DNA from: Mycolicibacter senuensis
GTDB lineage: Bacteria; Actinomycetota; Actinomycetes; Mycobacteriales; Mycobacteriaceae
DNA: 64,000 nucleotides
NCBI RefSeq assembly: GCF_002101885.1
Contig: NZ_LQPS01000037.1
Location: forward strand, 1 to 64,000
Direction: 5' to 3'
A program made the position numbers and the translations under genes. Positions 8,249 through 18,050 of this stretch are shown here, one piece after another. Positions within the stretch are counted from its first letter, which is position 1; each line of letters begins with the position of its first letter. The notes beneath the pieces were generated by a model. That model saw only the letters and a program-made list of their open reading frames with translations, was not told where the DNA came from and ran no database searches.

Positions 8249-9004
8249 CTACAGCAGGTAGCCCTGCTCGGGCTGCGGCGCGGCGGCCGCGATCAGCTCC
8301 GGTCCGTTGTTGCGCACGCTGTTGACCAGCGTCGAAACCTCACGCAACACGATGCCCGACACGTCCGGTGGGCGGGTCAGCAGCTCGGTGTCGACCGGTG
8401 CGTCCGGGTCCAGCCAAGTGTCCCAACTATTCTCGGGCAACAGCAGTGGCATCCGATCGTGAATGCCGGCGATCTCTCCGACCGCTCCGGTGGTGATGAT
8501 CGTGACACTGAGCAGCGGGTCCGACCGAGGGCCGCCTCGCCAGACCGACCACAGGCCGGCCGCGAACAGCAGCTCGCCATCACCGTGGATGAAAAACGGT
8601 GTCTTGCGCGCCTTCTTCGCGCCGGATCCGGCGGGTTCGGCGCGCCACTCGTAGAAGCCGTCCATCGGAACCAGGCAGCGCCGGCGTTCGGCGGCGGAGC
8701 GGTAGGCCGGCGAGGTGGTCAGCTTGTCGGCGCGGGCGTTGATCAGTAGCGGGCCACCGCTCACCGGGGCGCCGTCGGGGCCGGCTTTGGTCCACGGCGG
8801 CACCAGGCCCCACCGCATCGACCGGACCCGGCGGGTCGGCTCATCGTCGGGATCGGTGTGGCGGCTGACCACGGCCGCGACGGCGTCGGTCGGTGCCACG
8901 TTGTAGTCCGGTCCCCGATCAGCGTCCGCCGGAACCTCGTTGATCGCCCCGATCCGCTCGGCCAGCAGCGCCGGATCGGTGGTTACCGCGAAGCGCCCGC
9001 ACAT
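8249..9004 (-). CDS. SRAP (YedK/HMCES)-family DNA-protein crosslinking enzyme (Rv3226c-like)
   Basis: 251 residues. The start MCGRF exposes Cys2 after Met removal; Cys2 is the residue that crosslinks to abasic sites in single-stranded DNA. Other family motifs are visible: the Asn of YNVAPT, GFYEW with the catalytic Glu, and the His of IHDRMPLLL. The family protects abasic sites through a thiazolidine link. The gene is syntenic with Rv3226c, between Rv3224 and aroA equivalents. It is convergent with the PPE gene upstream. Confidence 0.92.
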   Translation of the reverse strand: MCGRFAVTTDPALLAERIGAINEVPADADRGPDYNVAPTDAVAAVVSRHTDPDDEPTRRVRSMRWGLVPPWTKAGPDGAPVSGGPLLINARADKLTTSPAYRSAAERRRCLVPMDGFYEWRAEPAGSGAKKARKTPFFIHGDGELLFAAGLWSVWRGGPRSDPLLSVTIITTGAVGEIAGIHDRMPLLLPENSWDTWLDPDAPVDTELLTRPPDVSGIVLREVSTLVNSVRNNGPELIAAAAPQPEQGYLL

Positions 9005-9020
9005 GTCTTCATGGTGGCAG

Positions 9021-9746
9021 CTAGTCGAGGCGGGTGGCGGTCACGGCCCAAAACGGCATGTGCACCACGTTGTCCTCGAGCAGCGGTTGCAGGTAGGCGA
9101 ACCGCTCGGCCAGCGCGCGAACGCCGTCCAGCAGATCTTCACGGCCGAGCGCCTCCATCACCGTGATCATCTCGGTGAAGGAGTTGGGGTCGAAGGTGCC
9201 CTGATAGGTGGTGGGGCCGATGTGGTCGATCCGCCAGCCGGCCTCGGCGAGCAACGGCCCGAAACGCTCGGGCGACAGCCCGTCCAGTTGCCAGCCGTTG
9301 ACGTTGTGGCGTCCGGCCTCGAACATGTACAGCCGCGCTTGCGGTTTGGTGGCCCGGTGCAGGCTGCGGGCATACCGCAGCTGGGTCTGCTCGTCGTCCT
9401 GGAACACGTGGTAGAACGCGCTGTCGACGACCGTGTCGAAACGGCCGTCGAACCCGGCGAGGTCGACCGCGTCGGCCACCTGGAAGTTCACCGTCACCCC
9501 GGCCGCCGCGGCGTTGCGCTGCGCCAGCGCAATGGCGGCCGGTGACAGGTCGATCCCGGTCGTCGGATAGCCCTGCGACGCATAGTGGATCGCATGGTGT
9601 CCCGGCCCGGTGCCGGGATCGAGCACCTCACCGCGCAGCGCGCCGTAGGCCACCAGTTGCTGCACCACCGGCTGCGGGCGGCCGATGTCCCAGGGCTCGG
9701 GCGGGCCCGCGGCCGGTTCGCCGGCGAACTCGGCGTCGCTGCTCAT
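9021..9746 (-). CDS. Class I SAM-dependent methyltransferase
   Basis: 241 residues. Motif I is EVLDPGTGPGHHAIHYASQG; the usual acidic Asp/Glu position is kept in VLDPG. Motif II is TTGIDLSPAAI and a later motif is FDTVVDSAFYHVF. The type is that of the small Methyltransf_25/thiopurine-like group. It lies 16 bp upstream of the SRAP gene on the same strand and may be co-transcribed with it. The substrate is unknown. Confidence 0.8.
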   Translation of the reverse strand: MSSDAEFAGEPAAGPPEPWDIGRPQPVVQQLVAYGALRGEVLDPGTGPGHHAIHYASQGYPTTGIDLSPAAIALAQRNAAAAGVTVNFQVADAVDLAGFDGRFDTVVDSAFYHVFQDDEQTQLRYARSLHRATKPQARLYMFEAGRHNVNGWQLDGLSPERFGPLLAEAGWRIDHIGPTTYQGTFDPNSFTEMITVMEALGREDLLDGVRALAERFAYLQPLLEDNVVHMPFWAVTATRLD

Positions 9747-9835
9747 CGGCCCACTGTGCGTGACCGAAGTTAACGAAACCGGAACGCCGGGTTACCGGCG
9801 TCGGTCCCCGAGCCGGGAATGGCAAGATCGCCGAT

Positions 9836-10885
9836 GTGCGTCTCTCAGTCCTCGACCTAGCGCCGGTACGGACCGACCAGTCCAGTCCTGATGCGCTGGC
9901 GGCGACCATTCGGCTCGCGAAGCTGGCCGACAGCCTGGACTACACCCGGTACTGGGCCGCCGAGCACCACAACCTCCCCTCCGTCGCGGCGACCAACCCG
10001 GCGGTGCTGGTCGCGATGCTCGCGGCCGCAACCTCACGACTGCAGGTGGGCGCAGGCGGGGTGATGCTGCCCAACCACGCGCCACTGGCGGTGGCCGAAC
10101 AGTTCGCGCTGCTGGAGGCCGCCCACCCCGGCCGCATCGACCTGGGCATCGGGCGCGCCCCAGGCGCCGACCCGGTTGCGTCGACGGTGCTGCGCAGCGG
10201 CCGCGACGACAGCGTCGTCGACCAGTTCCCCGATCACCTCGATGACGTGATCGCCCTGCTGGGACCCGCCGGGGTGTCGGTGCAGCTGACCGATCGCAAC
10301 TATGTGCTCAAGTCGACACCGCGCGCACTGACCACGCCGCGGGTCTTCGTGCTGGGCTCGTCGGTGCACTCGGCCGGGGTCGCCGCGGCCAAGGGGCTGC
10401 CCTATGTGTTCGGCCACCACCTGTTCGGCGAGCAGACCGCCGAGGCACTGGCGTACTACCGGTCGGAGTTCGTGCCGAGCGAGCTGGCCACCGAGCCGAC
10501 GGTGTTCCTGACCGTCAACACCGTTGTCGCCGAAACACACCAGGAGGCAACGGCTTTGATACTTCCGTACCTGCACATGCAGGCGCGGACCTCCACCGGC
10601 CATCCACCGGCGCCCGTGCCGCTCGTCGAGGAGGCCCAGCAAACCCCGCTCACCCCGGAGCAGCACCGGATCGCCCAAGCCGAACTGGCGCGTGCGGTGG
10701 TCGGAACACCCGCGGAGGCGCTGGCGCAGCTGCGTGAGCTCGCCGCCCGGTTCGGCGTGGACGAACTGATGCTCAACCCGGTCGCCTCGGCCCGGCAGGG
10801 TGCCGATCCCGCCGCCTCGCCCGGCCGTGAATCGACCCTGGAATTGGTGGCCGGCGCCCTGCCGCACAAGGTGAACGAAAAGTGA
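9836..10885 (+). CDS. LLM-class flavin-dependent oxidoreductase (MsnO8-like)
   Basis: 349 residues with a GTG start (MRLSVLDLAPV). Typical bacterial-luciferase-like pieces are present: YWAAEHHNLPSVA, VGAGGVMLPNHAPL, and RIDLGIGRAPG with the following GADP. The family uses FMN or F420 bound in a TIM barrel to oxidise small organic substrates. It is transcribed away from the upstream methyltransferase (90-bp divergent intergenic region) and is followed by the PE-PPE-PPE operon. Confidence 0.88.
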   Translation: MRLSVLDLAPVRTDQSSPDALAATIRLAKLADSLDYTRYWAAEHHNLPSVAATNPAVLVAMLAAATSRLQVGAGGVMLPNHAPLAVAEQFALLEAAHPGRIDLGIGRAPGADPVASTVLRSGRDDSVVDQFPDHLDDVIALLGPAGVSVQLTDRNYVLKSTPRALTTPRVFVLGSSVHSAGVAAAKGLPYVFGHHLFGEQTAEALAYYRSEFVPSELATEPTVFLTVNTVVAETHQEATALILPYLHMQARTSTGHPPAPVPLVEEAQQTPLTPEQHRIAQAELARAVVGTPAEALAQLRELAARFGVDELMLNPVASARQGADPAASPGRESTLELVAGALPHKVNEK

Positions 10886-10992
10886 CGGCAAGGCAACATC
10901 GGCGGGCCGCTGGGTGAATGATTCGGGTGCCGTTCCGAACGGTCGATGAACAACTGCTGACACTCTCCGAAAAGCCCGCCTCCCGACTGGGT

Positions 10993-11016
10993 TTCAGGGT
11001 TCAGGTCGCTTAGCGT
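10993..11016 (+). promoter_or_regulatory. Candidate promoter of the PE-PPE-PPE operon
   Basis: The direct repeat TTCAGG (10993-10998) / TTCAGG (11000-11005) is followed by TTAGCGT, with a TAGCGT -10 hexamer at 11011-11016. The combination of TTCAGG elements and TAGCGTCG resembles the promoter of the other PPE cluster at 5346-5374. No other function is evident in the 208-bp intergenic region. The PE start has a good SD (GAGGAGCG) just upstream. Confidence 0.4.
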
Positions 11017-11093
11017 CGGAGCTGCGCCCAACCGCGCACGCGATTCGCAACCTGGCGATCGCGGATCACGATGAACTTCGATGAGGAGCGTTC

Positions 11094-11393
11094 ATGTCGT
11101 TCGTCACCACGCAGCCCGAGGCACTACTGGCTGCGGTCGCCAACCTGCGGGCCATCGGTTCGTCGCTGGCCGCCCACAGTGCCGCAGCCGCCAGCCCCAC
11201 CACTGGTGTGGCGCCGGCGGCCGCTGACGAGGTTTCCGCGCTGACGGCAGTTCAGTTCGCCAATCACGGGCAGTCCTACCAGGCGGTGAGCGCCCAGGCC
11301 GTGGCCGTCCACGAACTGTTCGTCCAGGCACTGAGCAACGGCGCCAACGCCTACGCCGCGACCGAGGCTGCCAACGCAGCCGCGGCCGGTTAG
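11094..11393 (+). CDS. PE-family protein
   Basis: 99 residues, essentially the PE domain alone: MSFVTTQPEALLAAVANL with the PE dipeptide, helix-turn-helix, and the type VII export signal YxxxE in AYAATEAAN near the C-terminus. The SD GAGGAG lies 6 nt before the ATG. It is followed 9 nt later by a PPE gene, the standard arrangement for a PE/PPE heterodimer exported by an ESX system. Confidence 0.93.
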   Translation: MSFVTTQPEALLAAVANLRAIGSSLAAHSAAAASPTTGVAPAAADEVSALTAVQFANHGQSYQAVSAQAVAVHELFVQALSNGANAYAATEAANAAAAG

Positions 11394-11402
11394 GCGACGG
11401 CC

Positions 11403-12587
11403 ATGAATTATCTTTCCCTGCCGCCGGAGGTCACCTCCACGTTGATCTACTCCGGGCCCGGCTCGCAGCCGATGGTGGTGGCGTCCTCAGCCTGGAGTTC
11501 GCTGGCCGCGGAGCTGAAATCGATTGCTGCCCAGTACCGGGCGGTCATCGGTCAGCTGACCTCGGAGGAATGGCTCGGGCCGGCCTCGGCGACGATGGTC
11601 ACCGCGGTCACGCCCTACGTGAACTGGATGGAGCTCACCGCCGCGCAGGCCGAGCAGGCCGCCACCCAGGGTCGCGCCGCCGCCGCCGCCTACGAGTCGG
11701 CACACGCTCAGACGGTGCCGCCGGTGGCCGTCTACGCGAACCGCGAGCTGCTCGACGAATTGGTCACCACCAACATCCTCGGGCAGAACACCCCGTCGAT
11801 CGCGGCCACCGAGGCCGAGCACGGCGAGATGTGGGCGCAGGACACCATGGCGATGTCCGGCTATCACGCCCAGTCCAGCGCGGCCACCCAGCTCAACGAG
11901 TTCGCCCCGCCGCCGAACCCGACCAACCCGGGCGGCGAGACCGCCACCGGGAACGCGGCGACGGGGCAGGCGGCGAGGGCGTCCAGCGCCTTGCAGAACC
12001 TGTTCCGCCCGATGTCGGCCGAGAGCACGGGCAGCCCCGCGGGGGACATCCTCGACGACCCGAACTACCAGTTGGGCGACGAGGCCATAAGCATGGCCAC
12101 CGGTCAGATCACCATGCACTCGAACAACCTCTGTGCGGTCTGGCGTGGTATGAGCGGTCTCACCGGGCTGCAGAAGATGTTCGCCGATGGGGCGAAGGAC
12201 GCTGCCAAGGCCGCCTCCGGCGCCGCCGACGCCGCCAAGGGCGCCGCTTCGGGTGCCGCCGGAGCCGCCTCCGGCGCCGCCTCAGGTGCCGCCAGCGCCG
12301 CCTCGGGTGCTGCTGGTTCGATCGGCAACCTGTCGGTTCCCCCCGCTTGGGCGCCGCCGACAGCGCCGTTGAGCGCGCTGGGGCCGGTATCGGGCGGCAC
12401 GTGGCAGCCGATCGGCGGCGCTGCCGGGAGCGGAATCCTCGGCAACACACCGATGGCGCCCCCGATGGGGATGGCCGGCATGCCGGCGGGTGCCGCGGGT
12501 GCGGCCGGAGCCGGCTTCAAGGGGTTCGGCGCACCGCGCTACGGAACTCCGTTGACAGTCATGCCGCGTCGTCCGTTCGGCGGATAG
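11403..12587 (+). CDS. PPE-family protein (PPE-SVP), partner of the PE
   Basis: 394 residues. The PPE domain (about 1-175) has [16 protein letters not shown] and the WxG motif in EEWLGPAS. The region about 255-305 is Ala-rich with repeated AASGAA units. SVP is in [12 protein letters not shown]. The C-terminal signature is [17 protein letters not shown], common in ESX-5-type PPE proteins. It is the expected dimer partner of the preceding 99-residue PE. DNA encoding the Ala/Gly repeats (about 12190-12320) is low complexity. Confidence 0.92.
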   Translation: MNYLSLPPEVTSTLIYSGPGSQPMVVASSAWSSLAAELKSIAAQYRAVIGQLTSEEWLGPASATMVTAVTPYVNWMELTAAQAEQAATQGRAAAAAYESAHAQTVPPVAVYANRELLDELVTTNILGQNTPSIAATEAEHGEMWAQDTMAMSGYHAQSSAATQLNEFAPPPNPTNPGGETATGNAATGQAARASSALQNLFRPMSAESTGSPAGDILDDPNYQLGDEAISMATGQITMHSNNLCAVWRGMSGLTGLQKMFADGAKDAAKAASGAADAAKGAASGAAGAASGAASGAASAASGAAGSIGNLSVPPAWAPPTAPLSALGPVSGGTWQPIGGAAGSGILGNTPMAPPMGMAGMPAGAAGAAGAGFKGFGAPRYGTPLTVMPRRPFGG

Positions 12588-12600
12588 ACCGAGGAGCTCA

Positions 12601-13857
12601 GTGATCGACTACGGGGCGCTGCCGCCGGAGGTCAATTCCGCACGCATGTACGTCGGAGCCGGCTCCGGTCCGCTGTTGGCAGCTGCGGGGGCCTGGGATG
12701 TCCTGGCCCAGGAGTTGAGCATCACCGCCGCTGCGGTGCACATGACCATCACCGACCTGACCAGTGGTCCGTGGCGGGGGCCGTCGGCAACCGCCATGGC
12801 GGCCGCCGCGCTGCCCTACACCACCTGGTTCCAGACCACCGCCGCGCAAGCCGAGCAGGCGGCCCTGCAGGCCAAGGCCGCGGCGGCCGCCTACGAAGCC
12901 GCGTTCGCCATGACCGTGCCGCCGCCGGCGGTGCTGGCCAACCGGGTCCAGCTGATGACGTTGGTCGCCACCAACTTCTTCGGTCAGAACACCCCGGCGA
13001 TTGCGGCGAATGAAGCCCAGTACGCGGCGATGTGGGCGCAGGACGCCGCGGCGATGTACACCTACGCCGGTGGTTCGGCGGCAGCCACGCAGCTGTCGGA
13101 GTTCACCTCGCCGCCGCAGCTCACCAATCCGGCCGGGTCCGCCGAACAGGCGGCCGCGACCGGCAACGCTGCGGGGAACTCGGCGGCGACGCAGGCGTTG
13201 CACCAGTCGCTCGCCCAGGCCGGCACCGCCAGCGGGACGCCCACCACCCCGGGCACCCCGGTGCCACCGGGCACCGCGCCGCCCGGAGAACCGGTGTCGC
13301 CGCTGACCGCGTTCCTGCAGAGGTTCGTCGATGCGATGAAGCCACTCGACGGCATGCGGGGCAACCCCCTGCTGCCGACGCGGTACATGCATCCGGCCGG
13401 TGAGGTTTTCAAAGGCTGGCAGCACGCGGGCTCCGGCCCTGCCGGTGTGCGCACGTTCCTGGCCGACTCGGCGAAGGCCGCCGAGGAAGCGGCCAAGAGC
13501 GCCGGCTCCGCCGCCACCCGCACGTCGGGTTTCACTCCCGCGGCGCCGTCCGCCGCGGTGGGCCGGGGTATCCAGCTCGGCGCGTTGTCCGTGCCGCAGA
13601 GCTGGCCCGTCGCCCCGAGTGGGGCCAATCAAGCTGCGGCGACGCTGGTGTCCCGGATGGCCGCGTCCAGCGGCGCCGCGGCTTCGGAGGCCGGAGCGAT
13701 GCCCCGCGGCGCCGGTATGGGCAGTATGGCGGGCCTGGCGGCTCTGCCCGCGGCCGCCGCCGGTGCCGGTGGCGGTGGCGGGGTCAGCGGTTTCCGCTTC
13801 GTTCCGCGCTACGGCTACCGCCACCGCGTCATGAACCGCCCGCCCAGCGCCGGGTAA
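12601..13857 (+). CDS. PPE-family protein (PPE-SVP), third gene of the PE/PPE operon
   Basis: 418 residues with a GTG start preceded by GAGGAGCTCA (SD). The start [17 protein letters not shown] is the classical form of ESX-5-associated PPEs. Further marks are [11 protein letters not shown], a Pro/Thr-rich linker (about 200-240), [12 protein letters not shown], and [12 protein letters not shown] at the end. It lies 13 nt downstream of the previous PPE, in one operon with it. Its PE partner could be the single PE upstream or one encoded elsewhere. Confidence 0.92.
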   Translation: MIDYGALPPEVNSARMYVGAGSGPLLAAAGAWDVLAQELSITAAAVHMTITDLTSGPWRGPSATAMAAAALPYTTWFQTTAAQAEQAALQAKAAAAAYEAAFAMTVPPPAVLANRVQLMTLVATNFFGQNTPAIAANEAQYAAMWAQDAAAMYTYAGGSAAATQLSEFTSPPQLTNPAGSAEQAAATGNAAGNSAATQALHQSLAQAGTASGTPTTPGTPVPPGTAPPGEPVSPLTAFLQRFVDAMKPLDGMRGNPLLPTRYMHPAGEVFKGWQHAGSGPAGVRTFLADSAKAAEEAAKSAGSAATRTSGFTPAAPSAAVGRGIQLGALSVPQSWPVAPSGANQAAATLVSRMAASSGAAASEAGAMPRGAGMGSMAGLAALPAAAAGAGGGGGVSGFRFVPRYGYRHRVMNRPPSAG

Positions 13858-13929
13858 GCGCCACCGCTACCCGACCGCCGGGCCGCGCACGACAAGCGGC
13901 AGCAGGACCTGACGGCAGCGGCGGAAAGC

Positions 13930-15522
13930 TCAGGCCGGTTTGGCGGGTTTGACGGGTGCGCCGGTGTCGACGGCGCCGACGACCTCCTTCGGCGCATCGC
14001 CGAATCGACTGGCCACCACCGGAACCCAGATCTGGGCGCCGCGCTGGGAGCATTCGTTGGTGTCGACGGTGGCGACCATCGCACCGTGCATCACGCCCGG
14101 GATGGTCGGTGACAGCGTCAGCACCTGCGTGGTGGTGTGGGTGCCCACCCGCCCGTCGGGGGCCATGCACGGCCCCTCCAGCTGCTGCGGCTCGGACCGC
14201 CAGGTCTCGTTGGCGTATTCGAGCATCATCCGGGTGCCGCCGTCGGGCAGCGTCGCCGCTTTCCGGTGATCCTTCTGGTCGAGCATCGTCGCCGAGGCGG
14301 TGCACGCCTTCTCGTCGCAGGACGTGCGGACCGCCCACCAGGTACTCACGTTGGGCGGGTGCGGGTTGGGGACGCCGTTGTACTTCTCCCCCGCCCGGTT
14401 GGCGTCCACCCGGTAGGTCCCGTCGAACTCCGGCGCCTTGACCGGCGGCACCACCGCGGCGGCCGGCTCGCCACCGGCGGCGGCGGTCGTCTCGGCCTGC
14501 TCGTCGCCCAGCATGCGCGGGACGACGGTCGCCACCGAGCCGACCAGCACCAGCGCCAGCGGCACGACGACGGCAGGCCGGGCCAGTGTCGCCAGCCGGC
14601 TCCGCGGCGCCGAGCGCGGCACCGCTCGCGGAATACCCCGGACGACGGTGCTGGCGACGTCGGGAGCGTCCATCGCGTCCGGATCGCCCAGCCGCTCGGC
14701 CAGCGCCGCGACGAAATCCGAACAGGTGCGGAACCGCTCGGCGGGATCTTTGGCCAGCGCCGCGGCCAGCACGTCGTCGAGTTCTTCCAACTCGGGGCGC
14801 TGCGCGCTCAGCGGCGGCGGCGGGGTGTTCAGGTGGTGGCTGATGACGGTCACCGGGTTGTCGTGCTGGAACGGCGGCGTACCGGTGAGCATCTGGAAGG
14901 CGGTGGCGGCCAGCGCGTACTGATCGGCGTACTGCAGCGCCTCGGCGCCCATCAGTTGCTCCGGCGCGGCGTAGGCGACGGTGCCGATCGCCAGATTGCT
15001 CGCGGTCAACCCGGTGGGGCCGCTCAGCTGCCGGGCGATGCCGAAGTCGGCCAGCACGGCGGTCAGTTCGCCGGTGTCCGATTCGGTCACCAGGATGTTG
15101 CTGGGTTTCACGTCGCGGTGCACCACGCCTTGCCGGTGCGCGTAATCGAGCGCGTCGGCGATGGTCGCGACGATCGGGAGGACGGCCTCAGGGGGCATAC
15201 CGGCCGGGAACCTGCGGGTGATCAGCTCCGCGAGACTCTCGCCGTCGACGTACTCCATGGCGATCCACAATCGTCCCCGGTACTCACCGCGATCGTGCAC
15301 CCGCACGATGTTCGGGTGATCCAGCACCGCGGCGGCTTCGGCTTCCCGACGGAAGCGCTCCTCGTACTCGTCGTCAGCGCTCAGCGACCGGCGGAGAACC
15401 TTCAGCGCATCACGGCGCGGGAGCCGGGGGTGCTGAGCGAGGTAGACCTTGCCCATCCCGCCGGCACCCAACAGTTTGAGGATGGTGTACTCAGCAAAAA
15501 TTGAGCCCGCTGCCAGAGCCAT
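13930..15522 (-). CDS. Membrane-anchored Ser/Thr protein kinase with extracellular Cys-containing domain
   Basis: 530 residues. The kinase domain spans about 11-275: glycine loop LLGAGGMGKVY, Lys41 in DALKVL, HRD at 135-137 (VVHRDVKPSN), DFG at 159-161, and APEQLM. The juxtamembrane segment is Arg/Pro-rich and one TM lies at about 316-337. The extracellular domain of ~190 residues has Cys in SCDEKACTA, GPCMAPDG and NECSQ, so disulphides are likely. The chosen start, MALAAGSIFAEY, abuts the kinase fold; a longer open frame upstream overlaps aroA and is not credible. It is convergent with the PPE operon. It resembles the PknF/PknJ-type STPKs; the ligand is unknown. Confidence 0.9.
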   Translation of the reverse strand: MALAAGSIFAEYTILKLLGAGGMGKVYLAQHPRLPRRDALKVLRRSLSADDEYEERFRREAEAAAVLDHPNIVRVHDRGEYRGRLWIAMEYVDGESLAELITRRFPAGMPPEAVLPIVATIADALDYAHRQGVVHRDVKPSNILVTESDTGELTAVLADFGIARQLSGPTGLTASNLAIGTVAYAAPEQLMGAEALQYADQYALAATAFQMLTGTPPFQHDNPVTVISHHLNTPPPPLSAQRPELEELDDVLAAALAKDPAERFRTCSDFVAALAERLGDPDAMDAPDVASTVVRGIPRAVPRSAPRSRLATLARPAVVVPLALVLVGSVATVVPRMLGDEQAETTAAAGGEPAAAVVPPVKAPEFDGTYRVDANRAGEKYNGVPNPHPPNVSTWWAVRTSCDEKACTASATMLDQKDHRKAATLPDGGTRMMLEYANETWRSEPQQLEGPCMAPDGRVGTHTTTQVLTLSPTIPGVMHGAMVATVDTNECSQRGAQIWVPVVASRFGDAPKEVVGAVDTGAPVKPAKPA

Positions 15523-15616
15523 GCCGCGATGGTAACGATCCCGGGTGAACGGCTGGGTGCTGCAAAGCGGCCAAACGGCAAAGAACGCGCCCAGCACACC
15601 GCGGCACGCCGGGTTT

Positions 15617-15724
15617 ATGCGGCGCTCCCAGCTTCGCCTCTCCTCCGTCGAGCCTCGCTGAACCACCGTTTCATGCGGCGCTCCCAGCTTCGCCTCTCCT
15701 CCGTCGAGCCTCGCTGAACCACCG
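15617..15724 (+). repeat. Tandem pair of MIRU-like 56-bp repeat units (array A)
   Basis: Two identical 52-bp copies (15617-15668 and 15673-15724, period 56) lie in the divergent STPK/aroA intergenic region. Each begins ATGCGGCG and contains CAGCTTCGCCTCTCC and GTCGAGCCTCGCTGA. Read on the + strand, each copy is a complete 14-codon mini-[18 protein letters not shown]. The same element, reverse-complemented, forms a second tandem pair inside lpqB at 45177-45290. The rest of this 241-bp region holds nothing else I recognise. Confidence 0.9.
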
Positions 15725-15763
15725 AATACCAGCGCCGGAGCCAAACGCTGGCAGGATGAAACC

Positions 15764-17056
15764 GTGACGACTTGGCCGGCACCGACCACCACCACCCCTG
15801 TCGACGCCACGGTCACCGTGCCGGGGTCGAAATCCCAGACCAACCGGGCGCTGGTGCTGGCGGCGCTGGCGGCCGCGCGCGGCGGCGGGGTCTCCACCCT
15901 CGCCGGGGCGCTGCGCAGCCGCGACACCGACCTGATGCTCGACGCGCTGCGAGCCTTGGGCCTGCGGGTCGAGGCGGTGGCCCACCAGGTGACCGTCAGC
16001 GGCGAGATCGACCCCGAGCCGGACACCTGGCTGAACTGCGGCCTGGCCGGCACCGTGCTGCGATTCGTACCGCCGCTGGCCGCGCTGGGCACCGCCACCG
16101 TGACCGTCGACGGCGACGAGCAGGCCCGGGCTCGGCCCATCGCTCCGCTGCTGGATGCGATGCGCGGCCTGGGCATCGCGGTCGACGGTGACACCCTGCC
16201 GTTCACGATCAAGGGCACCGGGTCCGTCGCCGGCGGCACCGTGGAGATCGACGCCTCGGCGTCCTCACAATTCGTTTCCGGCCTGCTGCTGGCCGCGGCG
16301 GCATTCGACGACGGTCTGACCGTGGTGCACACCGGCGCGTCGCTACCGTCGGCGCCGCATATCGCGATGACCGTCACGATGCTGCGCCAGGCCGGGATCG
16401 ACATCGACGACACCACCGGCAACCGCTGGCGGGTGTCGCCGGCCACCGTGGCGGCCCGGCACTGGGAGATCGAGCCGGACCTGTCCAACGCCACCCCATT
16501 TATGGCCGCGGCCGTGGTCACCGGCGGCGAGGTGCGCATCACCGACTGGCCCACCGCCGGCGTTCAGCCTTCCGGCACCGTCATCGACATCTTCGGCAGG
16601 ACCGGCGCGACGATCCGCCAGACCGATTCACAGCTGCAGGTACAGGGGCCACCCAGCTATGCCGGATTCGACGTCGACCTGCGAACGGTCGGCGAACTCA
16701 CCCCGACCGTGGCCGCGCTGGCCGCACTGGCGGCACCGGGATCGGTGTCGCGACTGAGCGGTATCGCGCACCTGCGCGGGCACGAGACCGACCGGCTGGC
16801 GGCGTTGACCACCGAGATCAACCGGCTGGGCGGCGACGCCGTCGAAACGCCCGACGGCCTGATCATCACCGCGGCGCCACTACACGGCGGAACCTGGTGC
16901 TCCTATGCCGATCACCGGATGGCCACCGCAGGCGCGATCATCGGCCTGCGGGTGGCCGACGTCGACGTGGAGGACATCGAGACCACCGCCAAGACCCTGC
17001 CCGCGTTCCCCCGGATGTGGGCGGACATGCTGGCCGATTCGGGTTCGAGCGCTTGA
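15764..17056 (+). CDS. aroA: 3-phosphoshikimate 1-carboxyvinyltransferase (EPSP synthase)
   Basis: 430 residues with a GTG start ([13 protein letters not shown]). It transfers enolpyruvyl from PEP to shikimate-3-phosphate in the shikimate pathway. Signatures: [12 protein letters not shown] (phosphate-binding Lys/Ser), the mid-protein segment [12 protein letters not shown] (the N-(A/G)-G-T-xx-R site), [14 protein letters not shown], and the C-terminal [16 protein letters not shown]. The upstream region holds the 56-bp repeat pair. Its stop overlaps the TTG start of rsgA, so the two genes are coupled, as in M. tuberculosis Rv3227-Rv3228. Confidence 0.95.
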   Translation: MTTWPAPTTTTPVDATVTVPGSKSQTNRALVLAALAAARGGGVSTLAGALRSRDTDLMLDALRALGLRVEAVAHQVTVSGEIDPEPDTWLNCGLAGTVLRFVPPLAALGTATVTVDGDEQARARPIAPLLDAMRGLGIAVDGDTLPFTIKGTGSVAGGTVEIDASASSQFVSGLLLAAAAFDDGLTVVHTGASLPSAPHIAMTVTMLRQAGIDIDDTTGNRWRVSPATVAARHWEIEPDLSNATPFMAAAVVTGGEVRITDWPTAGVQPSGTVIDIFGRTGATIRQTDSQLQVQGPPSYAGFDVDLRTVGELTPTVAALAALAAPGSVSRLSGIAHLRGHETDRLAALTTEINRLGGDAVETPDGLIITAAPLHGGTWCSYADHRMATAGAIIGLRVADVDVEDIETTAKTLPAFPRMWADMLADSGSSA

Positions 17057-18033
17057 AGCCCGGCGACTACGACGAATCCGACGTCAAGGTCCGTTCCGGC
17101 CGCGGCTCCCGGCCGCGCACCAAGATCCGCCCCGAACACGCCGACGCCCGGTCGGCCATGGTGATCAGCGTCGACCGCGGCCGCTGGGGGTGCGTGCTGG
17201 ACGGCGAGCCGGACCGCCAGATCACCGCGATGCGCGCCCGGGAACTGGGCCGCACGCCGATCGTCGTCGGCGATGACGTCGACGTCGTCGGCGACCTGTC
17301 CGGCCGGCCCGACACGCTGGCCCGCATCGTCCGGCGCGGCCCCCGGCGAACGGTGTTGCGCCGCACCGCTGATGACACCGACCCGACAGAACGGGTGGTG
17401 GTCGCCAACGCCGACCAGTTGCTGATCGTGGTGGCCCTGGCCGACCCGCCGCCGCGCACCGGCCTGGTCGAGCGGACGCTGATCGCCGCCTACGCCGGCG
17501 GGCTGGTGCCGATTCTGTGCCTGACCAAGACGGACTTGGCCGATCCGGAGCCGTTCGCCGGCCAGTTCGCCGACCTGGATCTCACCGTGGTCACCGCAGG
17601 GCGTGACGATCCGCTGGACGCGGTGGCGCCGCTATTGCAGTCCCACGTCACGGTGCTGCTGGGTCACTCCGGGGTGGGCAAATCGACGTTGGTGAATCGC
17701 CTTGTCCCGCAAGCCGGCCGAGCGGTCGGGCAGGTCACCGACATCGGCCGGGGGCGGCACACCTCCACCCAGTCGGTGGCGCTGCGGCTGGCCGGATCCG
17801 GCTGGGTGATCGACACCCCCGGCATCCGTTCGTTCGGCCTGGCCCACATCGCGCCCGACGATGTACTCATGGCGTTCTCCGACCTCGCCGAGGCGATCAC
17901 CGAATGTCCGCGCGGCTGTGGGCATCTGGGGCCGCCGGCCGACCCGGAGTGCGTCCTGGATGCGCTCTCCGGACCCGCTGCACGGCGGGTCACCGCCGCG
18001 CGACACCTACTGTCCACGCTCCGCGAGGGTTAG
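17053..18033 (+). CDS. rsgA: Ribosome small-subunit GTPase RsgA
   Basis: 326 residues. The TTG start overlaps the aroA stop (TTGA) and gives [14 protein letters not shown], the usual mycobacterial N-terminus. An OB-fold region is followed by a circularly permuted GTPase: G4 LTKTDL precedes G1 GHSGVGKST, then T-rich RHTST and G3 DTPGIRSF. The C-terminal zinc site is in [10 protein letters not shown]...PEC. It assists 30S subunit maturation. Tight coupling to aroA is conserved with Rv3228. Confidence 0.95.
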   Translation: MKPGDYDESDVKVRSGRGSRPRTKIRPEHADARSAMVISVDRGRWGCVLDGEPDRQITAMRARELGRTPIVVGDDVDVVGDLSGRPDTLARIVRRGPRRTVLRRTADDTDPTERVVVANADQLLIVVALADPPPRTGLVERTLIAAYAGGLVPILCLTKTDLADPEPFAGQFADLDLTVVTAGRDDPLDAVAPLLQSHVTVLLGHSGVGKSTLVNRLVPQAGRAVGQVTDIGRGRHTSTQSVALRLAGSGWVIDTPGIRSFGLAHIAPDDVLMAFSDLAEAITECPRGCGHLGPPADPECVLDALSGPAARRVTAARHLLSTLREG

Positions 18034-18050
18034 CGCGCCACAACCGGAGG

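Noticed and set aside
13940..14441. Plus-strand open frames opposite the kinase extracellular domain
   Set aside because: They are shadow frames with no SD. The Cys pattern and TM support the minus-strand reading.
15617..15724. Reading the tandem 56-bp units as a CRISPR array
   Set aside because: The units are contiguous 52-bp copies with only 4 bp between them, not repeats separated by unique spacers, and the same unit occurs in lpqB.
15523..16554. Open frame extending the Ser/Thr kinase about 340 residues upstream on the minus strand
   Set aside because: It is antisense to aroA, has the low-complexity composition of a GC-rich shadow frame, and the kinase fold begins directly after ATG 15522.
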